Assembly: GCF_000807775.2 (NCBI RefSeq)
Contig: NZ_CP047385.1
Location: forward strand, 1,426,001 to 1,490,000
DNA from: Pandoraea fibrosis
Lineage (GTDB): Bacteria; Pseudomonadota; Gammaproteobacteria; Burkholderiales; Burkholderiaceae
Reading direction: 5' to 3'
Length of the DNA: 64,000 nucleotides
Shown here: in pieces, positions 1 through 10,155 of the stretch
How positions within the stretch are numbered: the first letter of the stretch is position 1
Layout of the letters: each line of letters begins with the position of its first letter
Position numbers and translations under genes: made by a program
The notes under the pieces: model-generated
Seen by the model: only the letters and a program-made list of their open reading frames with translations
Databases searched by the model: none
What the model was told of the DNA's origin: nothing

Positions 1-406
1 CCTCGGTGCAGTCGACAACGAGCACCCGTTGTACCCGCTCGCGCCACGTGCCGGATTCCAACAGCAGGGGGACGACGAAAATCAGATAGGGCCCTTGCGC
101 CTCGGCGGCGGCGCGCTCGCACTCCGTGCGGATCAACGGATGGGTAATAGCCTCCAAACGTGTTTTCGCCACGTCGTCCGTGAATACCGCTTCGCGCATG
201 CGCGCGCGGTCGAGCGAGCCGTCCGGGGCGACAAAGGCGTCGCCGAACTCGCGCCGGATCGCTGGCATGGCGGCGCCCCCGGGGGCCGTGATGCCGTGCG
301 CGATGGCGTCGGTATCGATAATGGCGATGCCATGCGTGGCGAACAGATTCGCGACAGTCGTCTTGCCGCTGCCGATGCCGCCAGTCAGACCGATGGCGTA
401 AGTCAT
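1..406 (-). CDS. coaE: Dephospho-CoA kinase (3' end beyond window)
   Basis: Phosphorylates the ribose 3'-hydroxyl of dephospho-CoA, the last step of coenzyme A synthesis in the cytoplasm. Reading from the ATG at 406, the protein opens with [16 protein letters not shown], whose P-loop GGIGSGKT (residues 9-16) is typical of CoaE, followed by the DTDAIAH and HPLIR segments of the family. About 135 residues are visible; the family is about 200 long, so roughly the last third lies outside. Its ATG overlaps the stop of the prepilin peptidase gene (ATGA at 403-406), so it is probably translated from the same transcript. The pilD-coaE linkage is common in proteobacteria. Identification is secure. Confidence 0.95.
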   Translation of the reverse strand, partial: MTYAIGLTGGIGSGKTTVANLFATHGIAIIDTDAIAHGITAPGGAAMPAIRREFGDAFVAPDGSLDRARMREAVFTDDVAKTRLEAITHPLIRTECERAAAEAQGPYLIFVVPLLLESGTWRERVQRVLVVDCTE

Positions 407-1272
407 GGAGTCCCTCCGATCCAGATCATCAGACCGTTGCCGCCGAACAGCGTGGCGATGCCAGCCGCTGCGAGAAAAGCGCCGAACGGAAACATTTGGT
501 CGCTGCGCAGACGTCCGGCGATCCATGCGGTGCCGGCCACGACGATCGCAAGCAGGCACGCGAGCGTCAGAATCTGCACCAACGCCGTCCATCCGAACCA
601 TGCCCCCAGCGCCGCATAGAGTTTGAAGTCGCCGAAGCCCATCCCTTCGCGACGACGCAGCCACCAATACACCCAGTAGAGCGCCCACAGGCTCATATAG
701 CCTGCGGCGGCGCCAATGACTGCCGCGGGCAATGCGGCGAACCAGTGACCGAGATTGCAGAGCAGTCCGGCCCAGAGCAGGGGCAGCGTCAGGATGTCGG
801 GCAGTAGTTGCGTGTCGTAATCGATGTAGGCGAGCGCAATCAGTGTCCAGACAAGACCGAGTGCGCCGAGGCTTTGCCAGGTCGGACCGAAGCGCCAACC
901 GATAGCGACACTGAGCACGCCGCTCAACAGCGATAGCTGCCAGCGACGCGACGGCGCAGTATCGAGCGACGGGATGTGTGGCGAGACGAGGGAACCCGCT
1001 CGCGTGATCGCGGCTGACGGCAAGGTGGCCTGATACGAGGTGGAATGGAGTCGTGAGGCGCTGTCCGCACCACCCGCGTGACCGGCGTGACCGGCGTCGT
1101 CCGTCTGCATCTCCTCGAGCCAGGCTTGTTCGACGGCGACGGGGACACGGCGTACCACGACGTCGAGGCCGAATCCGGCAATGACACCCACTGCGGCGAA
1201 CAGCAACAGGCGCCAATGCGGTTCAAGTTGCGCCAGCCAGTCGACGAGAAGCAGCTCTGCGTAACCGTTCAT
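403..1272 (-). CDS. pilD: Type IV prepilin peptidase lacking the zinc-cysteine methyltransferase module
   Basis: Inner-membrane aspartic protease that cleaves the leader of type IV pilins or type II pseudopilins. The two catalytic aspartates are in place: [10 protein letters not shown] (Asp at about residue 151) and GFGD (about 214), in an array of hydrophobic segments from residue 115 to the end. The N-terminal third is unusual. After one membrane segment and a remnant of the family's GSFLNVVIYRLP signature (here [12 protein letters not shown]), the paired CxxC motifs that bind zinc in the N-methyltransferase half are absent; residues 50-110 form an unrelated Gly/His/Ser-rich loop. At 289 residues the length is normal, so this looks like domain decay or loss, not truncation. 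The start overlaps the pilC stop (ATGA) and the end overlaps coaE in the same way, implying one operon. Confidence 0.9.
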   Translation of the reverse strand: MNGYAELLLVDWLAQLEPHWRLLLFAAVGVIAGFGLDVVVRRVPVAVEQAWLEEMQTDDAGHAGHAGGADSASRLHSTSYQATLPSAAITRAGSLVSPHIPSLDTAPSRRWQLSLLSGVLSVAIGWRFGPTWQSLGALGLVWTLIALAYIDYDTQLLPDILTLPLLWAGLLCNLGHWFAALPAAVIGAAAGYMSLWALYWVYWWLRRREGMGFGDFKLYAALGAWFGWTALVQILTLACLLAIVVAGTAWIAGRLRSDQMFPFGAFLAAAGIATLFGGNGLMIWIGGTP

Positions 1273-2489
1273 GCGACACCGTATCCGAGTTGGAACATCG
1301 GCAGATACATGGCGAGCACCATGCCGCCGATCAACAGGCCAAGAAACGTAATCATCATGGGTTCCAGCGTCGCGCAGGCACTGACCAGCGCATGCGAGGC
1401 CTCTTCGTCGAGCAGGCCGGCGGCCTGGTTGAGCATGCGCCCGAGTGTACCCGATTCCTCCCCGATCACCGTCAGTTGCGCGATCACCAACGGCCAGTGT
1501 GCGTGCGCCTCGAGCGAGGTGGCAAGTCGTGAACCCCGGGCGACAGCGCGATGCACGTCGTGCGCAGCCTGCTGCATGACGAGGTTGCCACATGCGCTCG
1601 CCGCGGCGTCCATCGCATCGGGGAGCGCCACGCCCGCGTCCAGCAACGTGCCGAGCGTTCGGGACCACCTCGCGGCGCTCATCATCCGCAGGATCCGGCC
1701 GACACCTGGCAGACGCAATATCAGGCGATCCCATAATCGCCGTATTCGCGTGCTGCGTCGCCAGGCGGCCGTGATGACCAATCCCGACGCGCCCATGCCG
1801 GCCAGCAGCCACGGTCCATGCGTCAACGACGCGCGCGAAAGGTCGATAAGCCACCGCGTCAGGGGCGGGAGCGGCACGCCACCGCCGGCGGCGCTGGCGA
1901 ACAGTCGCTCGAACTCCGGGATCACCCATTGGAGCAGGGCGACCACGACAGTCGTGGCAACGGCCAGCACCGTCAACGGATAGGCAAGCGCGCGTTGCAA
2001 CTTCTCCTTCACGGTCCGTGTGTGATCGTACTGCGCGCTCAGACGCGCGAGTGTCGGGCCAAGTTGGCCACTCAGTTCTCCTGCCGCGATCAACTGACAG
2101 TCGATGTGGCTGAATCGGCGGCTGGCTCGCGCCATGGCCTGGGCTAACGGATACCCCAGTGCGACATCCGAGCCGATGGCGGAGGCGAGCCGCTTGAGGC
2201 CTCGCGCGTGGGCGCCGCGTGCAAGTACATCGAGTGCGGCTGCGAGCGGCACACCCGCGCCCAGCAGCGTGGATAAGCGTCGGACAAGGTCGGTGGCGTC
2301 TGCCGAAGCGACGCGCCCTGCCGGCGCATGCCTGCGCCCTGGATGGAGATGCGTGATCGTCACGCGCTGGTCGCGAAGCATCCGTCGCGCGGCGGCTTCG
2401 CCGGGGGCGAGCAATTCCCCTTCCCGACGCTGCCCATCGGCATCCAATCCTTGCCATCGCCACCTTCGAACGTGTGTCAGGGATGGCAT
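1269..2489 (-). CDS. pilC: Type IV pilus/type II secretion inner-membrane platform protein (PilC/GspF)
   Basis: Polytopic inner-membrane protein that couples the assembly ATPase to pilin polymerisation. The 406-residue product shows the two repeated T2SF domains, roughly residues 60-185 (LVRRLSTLLGAGVPLAAALD...) and 265-390 (WSRTLGTLLDAGVALPDAMD...). Each carries the family hallmark LLxAGVxLxxALD, and each is followed by a long hydrophobic helix (about 165-190 and 375-397). Length matches the family. It lies 117 bp downstream of pilB and overlaps pilD by four bases, so the three work as a set. No pilin gene is present in the window, so its substrate is unknown. Confidence 0.93.
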   Translation of the reverse strand: MPSLTHVRRWRWQGLDADGQRREGELLAPGEAAARRMLRDQRVTITHLHPGRRHAPAGRVASADATDLVRRLSTLLGAGVPLAAALDVLARGAHARGLKRLASAIGSDVALGYPLAQAMARASRRFSHIDCQLIAAGELSGQLGPTLARLSAQYDHTRTVKEKLQRALAYPLTVLAVATTVVVALLQWVIPEFERLFASAAGGGVPLPPLTRWLIDLSRASLTHGPWLLAGMGASGLVITAAWRRSTRIRRLWDRLILRLPGVGRILRMMSAARWSRTLGTLLDAGVALPDAMDAAASACGNLVMQQAAHDVHRAVARGSRLATSLEAHAHWPLVIAQLTVIGEESGTLGRMLNQAAGLLDEEASHALVSACATLEPMMITFLGLLIGGMVLAMYLPMFQLGYGVA

Positions 2490-2606
2490 GGTTGGCTCCC
2501 CGCAGACACGAAATACAACCAGGATGGACGTGCTCGCGTTGAAAGCTCGTGCGAGTTGCGTGGCGTGACATGCGACGCGTGGTTCAGAGCCAGGGATGAG
2601 TGCGCA

Positions 2607-3824
2607 TCAGGCCGGTGTTGTCGCATCGACATCCTCCTTGCTCACCGTGCCAGCGGCGGCATGCCAGAGTCCGGCTTCACGCAATGTCATGACCCCTTCG
2701 CTCCGGGCTTGTGCGGCCAGTTCGTGGGGACTGCGGGCCTGCGCGATGTTGATCGCCTGTGTCGCGCTGATTGGCATCACCTGAAAAGCGCCGATGCGCC
2801 CGGCGAAGCCCGTGCCGTGGCAGCGCATGCAGCGATGTCCGGCCGGTGAGGGCGCTCTGGGCGCGGCGTGAGGTTCGCAGCCGGCCGGGCAGCGACGACG
2901 GAGTAAGCGCTGTGCGCTGATGATCAATAGCGTCGACGAAAGATTGAACGGCGCCACACCGAGGTCGAAGAGCCGGGCGAGTGTGCTGGGGGCGTCGTTC
3001 GCATGGACGGTTGCGAAGACGAGGTGTCCGGTTTGCGCCGCCTGCACGGCAATCTCGGCAGTTTGCGGATCGCGGATTTCCCCAACGACAAGCACATCCG
3101 GGTCCTGCCGCAAAAACGCGCGCAGGGCCGTGGCAAAGTCGAGTCCGGCGCGTTCGTTGAGATTGACCTGAGTGATGCCGGGCAAGCGGATTTCCACGGG
3201 GTCCTCGATGGTCACGATATTGCGCGAAGTATCGTTGAGCCGCCGCAGGCAACTGTAGAGCGAGACGGTCTTGCCGCTCCCTGTCGGTCCGGTGAGCAGG
3301 ATCATGCCGTGCGGCTGGGCGATGGCGCGGGCGAGCGCAAGATACTGCTGTGGTGTGTACCCGAGCCCCTCGAGCGAGAGCGGGACCTTGGCGCCGTCCA
3401 GCAAACGCACGACGAGCTTTTCGCCATGCAGCGTTGGCAGCGCACTGACGCGGCACTCGACCGGCTCGCCCGCTTCGCGCCATATCATGCGCCCGTCCTG
3501 TGGCAGACGCTTTTGCGCAATATCCAGATTGGCCAGCACCTTGAGACGCGAGATCAGCATGTCGCGCCACGGCATGGGCACGTCGCGGTGCTCTTGCAGA
3601 CGGCCATCGATACGCAACCGAATGCGAAAGCGTTGTGCCATGGGCTCGAAGTGCACGTCGGACGCCCCTGCGCGAATGGCTTCGCTCAGCATCTGCTCAA
3701 GGAGTTGCAGAGGTGTGGCCGCGCCGTGCCCCGCGCGCAGTTCTGTGGCAGCGGACTCGCGGTGATCGGTGAGTGGTGCCGTGTCAGCGGAGGCGGAAGC
3801 GTGTTCGGGGGTGCGAAATGACAT
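2607..3824 (-). CDS. pilB: Compact type IV pilus assembly/type II secretion ATPase (PilB/GspE)
   Basis: Cytoplasmic hexameric ATPase that powers pilin extraction and assembly. Motifs are complete: Walker A GPTGSGKT (179-186), Asp box IEDPVE (206-211), Walker B with LVVGEIRD (245-252), His box TVHAND (272-277), and a zinc-binding pair CPAGC/CMRC near 325-350. At 405 residues it is much shorter than classical PilB (about 560): the N-terminal MshEN-type domain is missing and only about 40 unstructured residues precede the N2 domain. The ATG at 3824 is the first in frame. It heads the pilB-pilC-pilD-coaE run; a 117 bp gap before pilC leaves room for a second ribosome site. Confidence 0.92.
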   Translation of the reverse strand: MSFRTPEHASASADTAPLTDHRESAATELRAGHGAATPLQLLEQMLSEAIRAGASDVHFEPMAQRFRIRLRIDGRLQEHRDVPMPWRDMLISRLKVLANLDIAQKRLPQDGRMIWREAGEPVECRVSALPTLHGEKLVVRLLDGAKVPLSLEGLGYTPQQYLALARAIAQPHGMILLTGPTGSGKTVSLYSCLRRLNDTSRNIVTIEDPVEIRLPGITQVNLNERAGLDFATALRAFLRQDPDVLVVGEIRDPQTAEIAVQAAQTGHLVFATVHANDAPSTLARLFDLGVAPFNLSSTLLIISAQRLLRRRCPAGCEPHAAPRAPSPAGHRCMRCHGTGFAGRIGAFQVMPISATQAINIAQARSPHELAAQARSEGVMTLREAGLWHAAAGTVSKEDVDATTPA

Positions 3825-3937
3825 GGCGGGGTTTGGCGAGGGCTGGGTGAAGCTTCAGTCTCGTCAAAACCCGGGAGCGGCTCAATCGGAATTGCCCGAA
3901 AAATGGGGCGATGTCACGTGCAGTGAACGGGGACGAC

Positions 3938-5230
3938 TCAATCGTGCGCCGACGATCGTGTGGCGGGTTTGAACAGACGCACCATCTTGATCGCCTGATT
4001 GTCGATCTGCACGATTTCCATGCGAACGCCACTGATTTCCAGACTGACAGCAGCCTCCGGAATTTCCCGCAGCACTTCGAGAATCAGGCCGTTGAGCGTT
4101 TTCGGCCCGTCGGTTGGCAGATGCAGGCTCAACCGTCGGTTCAGATCGCGAAGTCCCACGCCGCCGCTGACCAGGCAATCGCCGTCGGCCGTCCAGCCCG
4201 AGCGACTGCCACCCGTGCCCGGCACACTCGTCGTGAACTCGCCGATGAGTTCTTCGATGATGTCCTCGGTGGTGACCAGTCCTTCGACTTCGCCGTATTC
4301 GTTGACGACCAGTCCCACACGGCGGTGGTTTTCCTGGAAGTATTGCAACTGACGCAGCGCAGGCGTATCGCTCGGGATGAAGTAGGGATCGACAAGCAAC
4401 GCGCGCAGCGTGTCGACCGTCAGGTCGTCGGGGTGCCGCAGTGCGGCCAGCGTGCGACGAACCGGCAGAATGCCGACGACGCGATCGATGTCGCCGTCAT
4501 AGACCGGCAGCTTGTTGTGGTAGCAGGTTTCGAGTTGCGTGAGGATCGTGTCGAGCGGTGCCGAGATGTCGAGCGCTTCGATGCGTGCGCGCGGCACCAT
4601 CACGTCGTCGACGGTAATGTTCTCGAGGTCGAGCAGATTGAGCAGCACGCTGCGCGGCTTGGTCGGCATGTAGTTGCCGGCTTCGAGCACGATGGTGCGC
4701 AACTCTTCCGTGGTGAGGCGAGCTTCGTTTGCGGCACGGCGCGTGTCGATGTGCAGCACGCGCAGCATGCCGCGCACAAAGCCGTTGAGCACCCACACGA
4801 GCGGCGAGGCCAGCGTCACGATTGGCTTGAGCAATGTGCTGGTCGGCAAGGCGATCCGCTCGGGGTATGTCGCGCCGACGATCTTCGGACCGATCTCGGC
4901 AAAGATGATGATGAGCAGCGCAATCACTGCGGTCGCGATCGACAGCGTGACGGCGTCGTTGCCGAAATAGCGCACCGCAATCGAGGTGGTGAGCACCGGC
5001 ACGACGGTGTTAATGACGTTATTGCCGACGAGAATCGTCGAGAGCAGCGCTTCGGTGCGCGAGAGCAGGCCCTGTGTCGCCCTGGCGCCGTGAACGTTCA
5101 TCCGCACCAGATGTTTCAGGCGATGGCGATTGAGCGCCATCATGCTCGTTTCGGAAATGGAAAAGAATCCCGAGCAGACGATCAGGAGGGCGACGGCGCA
5201 AATCTGCGCCCATAAGGGCAAGGCTTCCAA
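3938..5230 (-). CDS. CorC/HlyC-type transporter-associated protein with CNNM and CBS domains
   Basis: Integral membrane protein of the CNNM/CorB family, implicated in magnesium or cobalt homeostasis. Order of domains in 430 residues: DUF21/CNNM transmembrane region (about 1-190, with the SGFFSISETSMMALNRHRL start typical of the family), a CBS pair (about 210-335, MVPRARIEALD and VVNEYGEVEGLVTTEDIIEELIGE), and a C-terminal CorC_HlyC domain (about 345-425). It resembles E. coli YfjD. It stands alone between pilB and tRNA-Pro. A TATAGT sequence about 45 bp upstream (minus strand, 5280 to 5275) could be its -10 box, without a clear -35. Confidence 0.9.
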   Translation of the reverse strand: MEALPLWAQICAVALLIVCSGFFSISETSMMALNRHRLKHLVRMNVHGARATQGLLSRTEALLSTILVGNNVINTVVPVLTTSIAVRYFGNDAVTLSIATAVIALLIIIFAEIGPKIVGATYPERIALPTSTLLKPIVTLASPLVWVLNGFVRGMLRVLHIDTRRAANEARLTTEELRTIVLEAGNYMPTKPRSVLLNLLDLENITVDDVMVPRARIEALDISAPLDTILTQLETCYHNKLPVYDGDIDRVVGILPVRRTLAALRHPDDLTVDTLRALLVDPYFIPSDTPALRQLQYFQENHRRVGLVVNEYGEVEGLVTTEDIIEELIGEFTTSVPGTGGSRSGWTADGDCLVSGGVGLRDLNRRLSLHLPTDGPKTLNGLILEVLREIPEAAVSLEISGVRMEIVQIDNQAIKMVRLFKPATRSSAHD

Positions 5231-5421
5231 GCGTTTGGGCGCGCGAATGGCGCATGGGGTGGCAATGAGTTGCCACTATAGCAGAGGGGATGGGGGTGTT
5301 CGTCGTGGGGTTCGGGCCGCCAGTTGCGTCTGATCGAATGCAACGGACTACAAGACATTCGGCGCCGGACTCGAGAGGATGGCACTGGATAAACGCCAGG
5401 GGCGATGAATACGACAGGCAT

Positions 5422-5456
5422 AAAAAAACCGCCGGACACGTCCGGCGGTCTTTTTT
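5422..5456 (-). terminator. Bidirectional Rho-independent terminator after tRNA-Pro
   Basis: Inverted repeat CCGCCGGA-CACG-TCCGGCGG (5429-5448) flanked by seven A before and a run of T after. On the minus strand the hairpin is followed by T7 and sits 27 bases past the tRNA-Pro 3' end, so it should end that transcript. Confidence 0.85.
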
Positions 5457-5482
5457 GCTTTGCTTGAGAGCAAAGTAAATCC

Positions 5483-5559
5483 TGGTCGGGGTGAGAGGAT
5501 TCGAACCTCCGGCCTCTACGTCCCGAACGTAGCGCTCTACCAGGCTAAGCTACACCCCG
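5483..5559 (-). tRNA. tRNA-Pro (anticodon CGG)
   Basis: The minus strand folds into a complete cloverleaf: acceptor CGGGGTG paired with CACCCCG, D arm, anticodon stem CTACG/CGTAG with loop TTCGGGA (anticodon CGG), variable loop, T arm GGAGG/CCTCT-type with TTCGAAT, discriminator A and an encoded CCA. It decodes CCG, the preferred proline codon in GC-rich genomes. It lies between ispB and a strong terminator. Confidence 0.97.
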
Positions 5560-5581
5560 CTTCGATACTGCTGCTTCACCG

Positions 5582-6562
5582 TTAAGTGCGTCGCGCTATC
5601 GAGTAAGAACATAATTCTAGCAGGCTATTTTTATATTGGGAAGAGGGGAGCGCAGAAATTGTTTGCGCTGCTGCATCGGCCTCTTCTTTCGCGCGTGCCA
5701 GGGTGTAGTCGAGTGCGCCCGTGCGCGTGATTGCCGCAAGAATCGGCTCGAACTTGTCGGTGCCGCCATTCTCGATGGCTTCACGCACGAGCGCGCGTTC
5801 TTCATCCGTACCGTGTTGCAGCACATGAATGAGCGGCAGCGTCGGCTTGCCTTCGCGAAGATCGTCGCCCGCGTTCTTGCCCATCGCGTCCGTGTCACCT
5901 GCGTAGTCGAGCCAGTCGTCCATCAACTGGAACGCGGTGCCCAGACGCCCGCCGTATTCGCGCACGGCCGCTTCGGTCTGTGCGTCGGCATTCGCGAGTA
6001 CCGCAGCGAGCTGCGTGGCCGCTTCGAACAGCGTGGCCGTCTTGTACTGGATGACTTGCAGATAGCGGGCTTCATCGACATCGGGGTCGTGCATGTTCAG
6101 CAACTGCAGCACTTCGCCTTCCGCGATCACATTGGTGGCGCGCGCCAGAATCTGCATCACACGCATGTTGTCCACGCTCACCATCATTTCAAAGGAGCGC
6201 GAATACAGGAAGTCGCCCACCAGCACCGATGCCGCGTTGCCGAACAGCGCATTGGCGGTCTGTTTGCCGCGGCGCAGGTCGGATTCATCGACGACGTCGT
6301 CGTGAAGCAGTGTCGAGGTATGAATGAATTCGATGACCGCTGCAAGTTCGAAGCGGTGCGGCGAGCTCACGCCGAGCGCGCCGGCAACGAGCAGCAGCAG
6401 CGCAGGGCGGAGGCGCTTGCCGCCCGAATTGATGATGTACTCCGAGATCTGATTGATCAGGACCACCTCGGAGGCCAGCCGGTGGCGGATAAGCTGGTCG
6501 ACGGCACGCATGTCGTCGGCAATGGCGGCCAGTACGTTCTGGGGAGAAGTCGAAGCAGTCAA
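5582..6562 (-). CDS. ispB: Octaprenyl (polyprenyl) diphosphate synthase
   Basis: Trans-prenyltransferase that extends farnesyl diphosphate with isopentenyl units to make the ubiquinone side chain. Both aspartate-rich motifs are present: DDVVDESD (about residues 88-95) and DDWLD (about 215-219), with the GGKRLRP substrate-binding segment near 48. The open frame runs up to a TTG at 6595, but a perfect minus-strand TATAAT (6601-6596) touches that codon, so an mRNA from that promoter would begin inside it. I therefore prefer the TTG at 6562 (326 residues, starting LTASTSPQN); an ATG at 6511 is a shorter alternative. It is divergent from rplU, the usual arrangement in betaproteobacteria. Function is secure, the start is not. 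Confidence 0.9.
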   Translation of the reverse strand: MTASTSPQNVLAAIADDMRAVDQLIRHRLASEVVLINQISEYIINSGGKRLRPALLLLVAGALGVSSPHRFELAAVIEFIHTSTLLHDDVVDESDLRRGKQTANALFGNAASVLVGDFLYSRSFEMMVSVDNMRVMQILARATNVIAEGEVLQLLNMHDPDVDEARYLQVIQYKTATLFEAATQLAAVLANADAQTEAAVREYGGRLGTAFQLMDDWLDYAGDTDAMGKNAGDDLREGKPTLPLIHVLQHGTDEERALVREAIENGGTDKFEPILAAITRTGALDYTLARAKEEADAAAQTISALPSSQYKNSLLELCSYSIARRT

Positions 6563-6595
6563 GACAAGGCTCGGGTGAGGAAAAATTCGCCCCAA

Positions 6596-6601
6596 ATTAT
6601 A
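6596..6601 (-). promoter_or_regulatory. Possible -10 box of ispB
   Basis: Perfect TATAAT on the minus strand (ATTATA on the plus strand), about 34 bases before the preferred ispB start. No recognisable -35 hexamer lies 16-18 bases upstream, so activity is inferred. Confidence 0.4.
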
Positions 6602-6661
6602 TAGTGCGCGGGGCGACTTTCGGGGACCAGCCCCGCGGAATGGCTGGATTCATGGAAGTCT

Positions 6662-6690
6662 TTGACTCAAAAGGAGAAAGTCTGTATAAT
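6662..6690 (+). promoter_or_regulatory. Strong sigma70 promoter of rplU-rpmA
   Basis: TTGACT (6662-6667) and TATAAT (6685-6690) separated by exactly 17 bases: one mismatch from full consensus. It predicts a transcript starting near 6697, giving a leader of about 140 nt before rplU, which fits a ribosomal protein operon. Confidence 0.85.
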
Positions 6691-6839
6691 CCCCGGTTTT
6701 CGTGCGCGTATTCGTTGCGCCAGGTCCGAAAATGCCTCGGTATGACGGTCCGCAGCGGTGCGATTGGCCGGTAAGTCGAGTCCTTTCGGGACCCTCGGTC
6801 TGCACGGAAAATTCTCTTGTTTATGAGTGAGGTTCAACA

Positions 6840-7151
6840 ATGTACGCGGTCATAAAAACCGGCGGTAAGCAATATAAGGTTGCTGCTGGCGAAAAGCTCA
6901 AAGTAGAACAGATACCGGCTGACATTGGCGCTGAAATCACCATCGACCAGGTTCTCGCCGTTGGCGAGGGCGAATCGATTAAGTTCGGTGCGCCGTTGGT
7001 CAGTGGGGCTTCCGTCAAGGCTACCGTTATCGCCCAAGGTCGTCACCCCAAGGTGAAGATTTTCAAGATGCGCCGTCGCAAGCACTACCAAAAGCGTCAA
7101 GGCCATCGCCAAAACTACACCGAGCTGCGCATCGACAGCATCAACGGCTAA
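6840..7151 (+). CDS. rplU: 50S ribosomal protein L21
   Basis: Large-subunit ribosomal protein that binds 23S rRNA. The 103-residue product is full length and begins [20 protein letters not shown], the family signature, with the C-terminal [18 protein letters not shown] segment. First gene of rplU-rpmA behind a near-consensus promoter. Its roughly 140 nt leader could hold autoregulatory structure, but I see no clear motif. Confidence 0.98.
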   Translation: MYAVIKTGGKQYKVAAGEKLKVEQIPADIGAEITIDQVLAVGEGESIKFGAPLVSGASVKATVIAQGRHPKVKIFKMRRRKHYQKRQGHRQNYTELRIDSING

Positions 7152-7179
7152 TCGATCAAGCTAGGTAAGGAGTTAAGTC

Positions 7180-7440
7180 ATGGCACACAAAAAAGCAGGC
7201 GGATCGTCCCGTAACGGCCGCGATTCCGAGTCGAAGCGCCTCGGCGTGAAGGTGTACGGCGGTCAGGCAATCCTGGCTGGCGGCATCATCGTTCGCCAAC
7301 GTGGTACTCGTATGCATGCCGGCGAAAACGTCGGTATCGGTAAGGACCACACGCTGTTTGCACTGGCCGATGGCCACGTGCAGTTCGCCGTCAAGGGCGC
7401 AGCGAAGAAGCAAGTGGTTAGCGTGGTGCCGGCAGCGTAA
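7180..7440 (+). CDS. rpmA: 50S ribosomal protein L27
   Basis: Large-subunit protein whose N-terminal tail reaches the peptidyl transferase centre. The 86-residue sequence starts [20 protein letters not shown], the standard L27 start without the cleaved leader found in Firmicutes. A clear AAGGAG lies 8-13 bases before the ATG. It follows rplU by 28 bases and precedes a strong terminator. Confidence 0.98.
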   Translation: MAHKKAGGSSRNGRDSESKRLGVKVYGGQAILAGGIIVRQRGTRMHAGENVGIGKDHTLFALADGHVQFAVKGAAKKQVVSVVPAA

Positions 7441-7462
7441 GCTAAGCCTTTTGCCACCAAAA

Positions 7463-7491
7463 GGCTCCGCTCCCATGCGGAGCCTTTTTTG
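7463..7491 (+). terminator. Rho-independent terminator after rpmA
   Basis: Stem GGCTCCGC/GCGGAGCC with a 6-base loop (7463-7484), then a run of seven T. It separates the ribosomal protein operon from obgE. Confidence 0.9.
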
Positions 7492-7576
7492 TTTGTCCCG
7501 CCTGCGCGCAGCGAGCATCGTGCGCCCGGGCTGGATCATTGAACAGTATTTGGATCGTCTGCGGACGGTCGATTGA

Positions 7577-8731
<1,155 letters not shown>

Positions 8732-8749
8732 ACTTCTCGTCACTCAAAT

Positions 8750-8786
8750 GCGGGTGCTGTCGCGATACGTCGCGCCACCCACCCGC
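8750..8786 (+). other. Nested hairpin between obgE and proB
   Basis: An outer pairing GCGGGT/ACCCGC encloses an inner perfect hairpin CGCGA-TACG-TCGCG. There is no T run, so it is not a standard terminator; it may be an mRNA processing or stability element. Confidence 0.3.
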
Positions 8787-8909
8787 GAACCGGGTGCTGT
8801 CGTCAGGTGAGGGAAGGGCCGTTCTACGACACCTCTCATCACTTCCCGCCGCTTACCGGCGACGGCAGCAGCCCGTCTTCCCAATATATCCGCAGGAGAA
8901 TCCAGGTCC

Positions 8910-10043
8910 ATGCGTTCGGTCATCGCCGATGCCAAGCGGCTTGTGGTGAAAGTGGGCTCCAGTCTCGTGACCAACGACGGTCGCGGTCTGGACGATGTCG
9001 CCATTGCGCGATGGGCGCAACAGATCGCCGCGCTGCGGCACGGTGGCGACGGACGTCCGCCCAAGCAGGTCGTGCTCGTCAGTTCGGGCGCGATTGCCGA
9101 GGGGATGCAGCGTCTGGGCTGGGCGCGCCGTCCGAAGGCCATCGACGAATTGCAGGCCGCGGCCGCCGTGGGCCAGATGGGCCTCGCGCAGGTCTATGAG
9201 ACCCGTTTTGCCGAACACGGCGTGCGAACCGCACAGATTCTCCTCACGCATGCCGATCTGGCCGACCGCGAACGCTATCTGAATGCGCGCACGACCTTGC
9301 TGACCTTGCTGCGACTCGGCGTGGTGCCGATCATCAACGAGAACGACACGGTCGTCACCGATGAAATCAAGTTTGGCGATAACGATACGCTCGGCGCGCT
9401 CGTGACCAATCTGATCGACGGGGACGCGCTGGTCATCCTGACCGATCAATCGGGTCTGTACACGGCCGATCCGCGCAAGCACCCCGACGCCGAGTTCGTG
9501 CACGAAGCCGAGGCGGGAGACGAGCGTCTGGAAGCGATGGCCGGTGGCGCCGGCACGAATATCGGACGCGGCGGCATGCTGACCAAGATTCTGGCGGCCA
9601 AGCGCGCGGCCACGAGCGGCGCACACACCGTGATCGCATCGGGACGCGAAGCCGACGTGCTCGTGCGTCTGGCAGGCGGCGAAGCCATCGGCACGCAACT
9701 GGTCGCGCGCACGGCGGTACTCACTGCACGTAAGCAGTGGATGGCCGACCATCTGCAGGTGCGCGGCCGTGTCGTGATCGACGCGGGCGCGTGCAAGAAG
9801 CTGATCGAAGAGGGCAAGAGCCTGTTGCCGATCGGCGTGATCGACGTCGAGGGCACATTCGCGCGCGGGGAAGTGATCGCCTGTGTGGACGAGGCCGGTC
9901 ACGAAGTCGCGCGTGGCCTGTCGAACTACAGCGCTTCGGAGGCGCGTCTGATTCGCCGTCACCCGAGCAGTGACATCGAGCAGGTGCTGGGCTTCGCGAA
10001 CGAGCCCGAGCTGATCCATCGCGACAATCTGATTCTGCGCTGA
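8910..10043 (+). CDS. proB: Glutamate 5-kinase
   Basis: Phosphorylates L-glutamate in the first step of proline synthesis; normally feedback-inhibited by proline. The 377 residues comprise an amino acid kinase domain (about 5-240: [47 protein letters not shown]) and a C-terminal PUA domain (about 280-360). An AGGAG lies about 11 bases before the ATG. No proA is adjacent, as usual in this group. Confidence 0.97.
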   Translation: MRSVIADAKRLVVKVGSSLVTNDGRGLDDVAIARWAQQIAALRHGGDGRPPKQVVLVSSGAIAEGMQRLGWARRPKAIDELQAAAAVGQMGLAQVYETRFAEHGVRTAQILLTHADLADRERYLNARTTLLTLLRLGVVPIINENDTVVTDEIKFGDNDTLGALVTNLIDGDALVILTDQSGLYTADPRKHPDAEFVHEAEAGDERLEAMAGGAGTNIGRGGMLTKILAAKRAATSGAHTVIASGREADVLVRLAGGEAIGTQLVARTAVLTARKQWMADHLQVRGRVVIDAGACKKLIEEGKSLLPIGVIDVEGTFARGEVIACVDEAGHEVARGLSNYSASEARLIRRHPSSDIEQVLGFANEPELIHRDNLILR

Positions 10044-10081
10044 GGCACGGGCGCGGGGAGCATATGCCTCGCGTCAGACGT

Positions 10082-10117
10082 AAAAAACGCCGGCACGCAA
10101 TGCGTGAGCGGCGTTTT
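10082..10117. terminator. Bidirectional terminator between proB and the CNP1 gene
   Basis: AAAAAACGCC ... GGCGTTTTTTT enclosing an inner CACGC/GCGTG stem. A on one side and T on the other let it stop transcription from both converging genes. Confidence 0.8.
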
Positions 10118-10155
10118 TTTATCCGACCAAGCCGGGCGTCGCGCGCCCGCGATGC

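Noticed and set aside
1273..2571. Upstream part of the 722-codon frame that ends in pilD
   Set aside because: It lies over pilC in another frame; only the part from 1272 onward has prepilin peptidase features.
8751..8802. Twelve-base direct repeat CGGGTGCTGTCG, two copies 40 bases apart
   Set aside because: Only two copies in a short intergenic space with no related element; probably a local duplication.
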